DNA of 8,373 nucleotides, from assembly GCA_002434005.1 (NCBI GenBank), contig DJJF01000024.1:12280-20652 (forward strand). The letters run 5' to 3'. The stretch is from Candidatus Saccharibacteria bacterium UBA6575. Its GTDB lineage: Bacteria > Patescibacteriota > Saccharimonadia > Saccharimonadales > Saccharimonadaceae. Made by a program: the position numbers and the translations under genes. The notes beneath the pieces were generated by a model that was not told the DNA's origin, did not search any database, and was given only the letters and a program-made list of their open reading frames with translations. Of this stretch, positions 7,024-8,373 are shown piece by piece (within the stretch, counting starts at the first letter, position 1; each line of letters begins with the position of its first letter).

Positions 7024-7467
7024 CTACCATTTAACTGCTCCGATAAAATCCAGCATATCACGAGATAATTCTGGCGACACTGAACGACGCATGACTTCAC
7101 AGCTGTCGCCCTGAGATAATATGTTCAAGCTGCCTTCCCATAAAATCTCACGATCGATAATTGCCAGTTTGCGGTGATGTCTGACTGTATAAAGCACCTT
7201 GATACCGATACGTTGAAAGGTTTCGATGGCTACCCATGCCTGCAGTTCATATTCCGGGTTATGTTCGTTCGGATTTCTCGTGTTAATAATGATCGAGACG
7301 CCTCTTTTACGTAACTTGGTAAGCTCGGGTAAGAGCTCGTCCACGCGTCTGATAGTAATGAACGGGCTTTCGATGATGATGCTTTGATGAGCTCGTTCCA
7401 GGTCTTTCGTAAACGATGAATAGAAATTGTTATTATCAAACAGCTTCGATGAGAGAAGATCATTCAT
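7024..7467 (-). CDS. Single-HKD phospholipase D-fold protein, probable nuclease
   Basis: This 147-residue protein carries one complete HKD signature, H98-x-K100-x4-D105, followed with the usual spacing by G112-S113-x-N115. The N-terminal half (SIIIESPFIT, then LLPELTKLRKRGVSIIINTRNP) is the standard PLD-fold scaffold. One-motif members are dimeric phosphodiesterases, often DNA nucleases such as Nuc of plasmid pKM101; similar domains also occur attached to helicases. No signal peptide is seen, so it should act in the cytoplasm. The start ATG at 7467 has GAGGAGG at 7480-7474, 6 nt upstream. It ends with TAG TAA in tandem. It lies upstream of the T4SS operon on the same strand but 213 nt away, with its own candidate promoter. 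A role in conjugation, DNA entry control or repair cannot be chosen from sequence alone. Confidence 0.8.
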   Translation of the reverse strand: MNDLLSSKLFDNNNFYSSFTKDLERAHQSIIIESPFITIRRVDELLPELTKLRKRGVSIIINTRNPNEHNPEYELQAWVAIETFQRIGIKVLYTVRHHRKLAIIDREILWEGSLNILSQGDSCEVMRRSVSPELSRDMLDFIGAVKW

Positions 7468-7517
7468 TTTTGTCCTCCTCTAATTCTTCGACTGTCAAAT
7501 CATCGAGACCTATTAAA

Positions 7518-7560
7518 GTTCTATAATCGTCCCTTATGCCCAGCCAAGCTTAAGCATTTT
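7518..7560. repeat. Left copy of a diverged direct repeat flanking the small-gene unit
   Basis: The block starts GTTCT, contains CCCAGCCA at 7539-7546 and ends AAGCATTTT at 7552-7560. The right copy is at 7943-7981. Over the first 29 aligned positions 21 match by my count; the two conserved blocks are separated by 5 nt here and 1 nt in the right copy. It also contains the PLD promoter candidate. Confidence 0.55.
7520..7547 (-). promoter_or_regulatory. Candidate promoter of the PLD gene
   Basis: On the minus strand TTGGCT (7547-7542) and TATAGA (7525-7520) are separated by 16 nt; each matches the sigma-70 consensus at 4 of 6 positions. It lies about 53 nt upstream of the PLD start codon and inside the left copy of the flanking direct repeat. 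Confidence 0.4.
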
Positions 7561-7561
7561 G

Positions 7562-7590
7562 AATAGTACGCATACAACATGCGTACTATT
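7562..7590. promoter_or_regulatory. Perfect 12-bp-arm palindrome between divergent genes
   Basis: The arms AATAGTACGCAT (7562-7573) and ATGCGTACTATT (7579-7590) are perfectly complementary around a 5-nt centre, ACAAC. It lies between the PLD promoter on the minus strand (its -35 begins 15 nt away) and the plus-strand TATAAT at 7606, and covers the place where that promoter's -35 would lie. This fits a shared operator. A T-rich stretch follows on the plus strand, so a terminator is an alternative, but no gene would be read into it from the left. Confidence 0.55.
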
Positions 7591-7605
7591 TTATTTATTA
7601 CATTG

Positions 7606-7611
7606 TATAAT
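7606..7611 (+). promoter_or_regulatory. -10 box for the 66-residue plus-strand gene
   Basis: A perfect TATAAT lies in an AT-rich stretch, 54 nt upstream of the start codon at 7666. No -35 resembling TTGACA is found at 16-18 nt spacing; that position lies in the right arm of the palindrome at 7562-7590, which would suit regulation by a bound protein. Confidence 0.5.
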
Positions 7612-7665
7612 ATATAGTATTCGGCACACCCCATAATTACACTACGACTTAACTGGAGGTTTGAT

Positions 7666-7866
7666 ATGTGGATGACCGATTACATCCGCGAGATTCAGCG
7701 ACAGTTCATCGAGGTCTACAACTTCCCGGAGAACCCCGAGAACCCTGGACTCCCGATGGGTGTGACAGACGGGGACTACCCGATGACCATCGACGGCAAG
7801 CTTGATCAGGTCAAGATTGTCAACGGCAAGATCAACTGCTGCAATTTCGATCCACTGTCCGCCTAG
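7666..7866 (+). CDS. Small conserved-looking protein of unknown function (66 aa)
   Basis: I do not recognise this protein. It is 66 residues, acidic, and has no signal peptide or membrane segment. The N-terminus (MWMTDYIREIQRQFIEVYNF) looks helical; the C-terminal half (DGDYPMTIDGKLDQVKIVNGKINCCNF) looks like a small beta unit ending in a Cys-Cys pair. It is judged real because GGAGG at 7655-7659 lies 6 nt before the ATG, a TATAAT lies upstream, and about 53 of 66 codons end in G or C although the surroundings are AT-rich. The reverse frame over the same bases lacks these signals. It is divergent from the PLD gene and followed by a predicted structured RNA and an intrinsic terminator, so it seems to be a single-gene transcript. 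Confidence 0.75.
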   Translation: MWMTDYIREIQRQFIEVYNFPENPENPGLPMGVTDGDYPMTIDGKLDQVKIVNGKINCCNFDPLSA

Positions 7867-7875
7867 CGGCATCTA

Positions 7876-7930
7876 CACCCTCAGAAAGGAAGCAGCCCAT
7901 TCAGGGCAGCCCTCAAATGAGGGTGCTTCC
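7876..7930 (+). ncRNA. Predicted three-way-junction RNA element after the 66-aa gene
   Basis: The outer stem GGAAGCA (7888-7894) pairs with TGCTTCC (7924-7930). Inside it are hairpin GCCC/GGGC (7895-7898 with 7904-7907, loop ATTCA) and hairpin CCCTC/GAGGG (7910-7914 with 7919-7923, loop AAAT), leaving only A7908 and G7909 unpaired in the junction. CACCCTCA (7876-7883) is perfectly complementary to TGAGGGTG (7918-7925), so a competing fold exists. It starts 9 nt after the stop codon and has no U-tract, so it is not a simple terminator. It could be a 3'-UTR regulatory element or a processed small RNA. Confidence 0.5.
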
Positions 7931-7942
7931 ATATCTCGAATA

Positions 7943-7981
7943 GTTCTGAATACATCCACTATCCCCAGCCACAAGCATTTT
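7943..7981. repeat. Right copy of the diverged direct repeat
   Basis: Starts GTTCT and carries CCCAGCCA at 7964-7971 and AAGCATTTT at 7973-7981, in the same order and orientation as at 7518-7560. Corresponding points of the two copies are about 425 nt apart and bracket the palindrome, promoter, 66-residue gene and structured RNA. Confidence 0.55.
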
Positions 7982-7982
7982 C

Positions 7983-8006
7983 ACCTCTGTTAATCCAGGG
8001 GTTTTT
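7983..8006 (+). terminator. Intrinsic terminator of the 66-aa gene unit
   Basis: ACCTCTG (7983-7989) can pair with CAGGGGT (7996-8002), including one G-U pair, around a 6-nt loop TTAATC. A run of five T follows directly at 8002-8006. It ends the plus-strand transcript about 140 nt after the gene, before the independent promoter at 8050. Confidence 0.6.
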
Positions 8007-8049
8007 GTCATAAAAATTCGCGGAACAGAATACGTATAACTAATAGACA

Positions 8050-8078
8050 TTGACAATATTTAAGTTTTATGTTAATAT
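8050..8078 (+). promoter_or_regulatory. Strong sigma-70-like promoter of the second plus-strand gene
   Basis: A perfect TTGACA (8050-8055), a 17-nt spacer and TAATAT (8073-8078), preceded by TG at 8070-8071 as in an extended -10. Transcription should start near 8084-8086. Confidence 0.7.
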
Positions 8079-8087
8079 GTAGCTCAC

Positions 8088-8129
8088 ATGAGCCGACCGG
8101 CGGTTCTGCACCTCCAGGAGTACAGATGA
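8088..8129 (+). CDS. Possible leaderless 13-codon upstream ORF
   Basis: ATG at 8088 lies within a few bases of the predicted transcription start and has no ribosome binding site, so it would be leaderless. It reads MSRPAVLHLQEYR and stops at TGA (8127-8129), which overlaps the ATG of the next gene (8126) in ATGA form. Translation would run across the next gene's AGGAG and could couple the two. With 13 codons, chance is a real alternative; the ATGA overlap is the main support. Confidence 0.3.
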   Translation: MSRPAVLHLQEYR

Positions 8130-8373
8130 ACACCACGACCGAGATCACGTTCGACGTCAGCAAGGCCAAGCGGTTCATGCCGCGCATGCCCGACGTCGAG
8201 ACCATGCAGGGCGTCAAGCGCGCCCACCTCGTCGACGTTTCCGCCGAGACCGAGACGACCATCATGGTCTCGTGGAACCTCGACGGCAACTACGAGCCGC
8301 AGAAGCTCAAGGGCCCGTGGTACGTCATCACGGAGCTCAACGGCAAGCCCAACTTCTACGGCTGTCTCTTATA
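8126..8373 (+). CDS. Protein of unknown function, 3' end cut by window edge
   Basis: I do not recognise this protein. The frame is open from ATG at 8126 to the window end (82 full codons). AGGAG at 8116-8120 lies 5 nt upstream and a near-consensus promoter lies at 8050-8078. All but 3 of the 82 codons end in G or C, very unlike the T4SS genes and stronger even than in the neighbouring small gene. The visible part is soluble, with no signal peptide; it begins MNTTTEITFDVSKAKRF and later has short strands such as ETTIMVSWNL and GPWYVITEL. The promoter, ribosome binding site and codon bias suggest high expression. The ACCTCC at 8110-8115 just before AGGAG resembles the 16S anti-Shine-Dalgarno and may be chance. 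Confidence 0.75.
   Translation, partial: MNTTTEITFDVSKAKRFMPRMPDVETMQGVKRAHLVDVSAETETTIMVSWNLDGNYEPQKLKGPWYVITELNGKPNFYGCLL

Noticed and set aside
7562..7590. Palindrome as a rho-independent terminator
   Set aside because: The stem has only 4 G/C pairs of 12, and no gene is transcribed into it from either side; an operator is more likely.
7642..7872. Minus-strand open frame of 76 codons
   Set aside because: Mirror of the 66-residue plus-strand gene, which has the GGAGG, TATAAT and codon bias.
8008..8289. Minus-strand open frame of 93 codons
   Set aside because: Covers the promoter and the strongly G/C-ending codons of the plus-strand gene at 8126; no ribosome binding site of its own was seen.
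1..8373. CRISPR array, tRNA, rRNA or insertion sequence
   Set aside because: No regularly spaced repeats, cloverleaf, rRNA-like stretch or transposase frame was seen on either strand.

Overview
The window is most likely from a Patescibacteria (CPR) genome, possibly Saccharibacteria. This rests on the gene content and order, not on any marker gene. A PrgI-family membrane protein, a free-standing VirB4 N-terminal domain, a VirB4 ATPase, a CHAP hydrolase and a long 'LDPHGDLAER'-type coupling ATPase sit in one tightly overlapping operon, with strong GGAGG ribosome binding sites. A Gram-positive integrative element is the main alternative. The standard genetic code fits: TAG, TAA and TGA all end genes here.

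Minus strand, 6810 down to 1: a type IV secretion (T4SS) operon. In order of transcription it encodes a VirB2-like pilin (6810-6466) with an in-frame TAG, a VirB6-like polytopic channel protein (6458-4965), a PrgI-family protein (4968-4459), a VirB4 N-terminal-domain protein (4487-3852), the VirB4 ATPase (3859-2126), a membrane-anchored CHAP peptidoglycan hydrolase (2129-1530) and a VirD4/TraG-like ATPase (1578 to beyond base 1). After the 7-nt gap between pilin and VirB6, every junction overlaps by 4 to 49 nt. The products account for a pilus or inner-membrane channel, its energising ATPase, a wall hydrolase and a coupling ATPase. No relaxase is visible.

Minus strand, 7467-7024: a separate small phospholipase-D-fold (HKD) protein, probably a nuclease, upstream of the operon. 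The 213-nt gap between them holds a candidate promoter and two inverted repeats.

Plus strand, 7562-8373: two small unrecognised genes (7666-7866, and 8126 running off the window). They face away from the PLD gene and have G/C-ending codons unlike the T4SS genes. The first is preceded by a perfect 12-bp-arm palindrome and followed by a compact predicted three-way RNA junction and an intrinsic terminator. A diverged direct repeat of about 40 bp flanks this unit. The second has a near-consensus promoter and a possible leaderless 13-codon upstream ORF that overlaps its start codon.

The points most worth a second look are the amber codon in an otherwise intact pilin, the pilin-like N-terminus of the VirB6 protein, and the repeat-bounded small-gene unit with its structured RNA.
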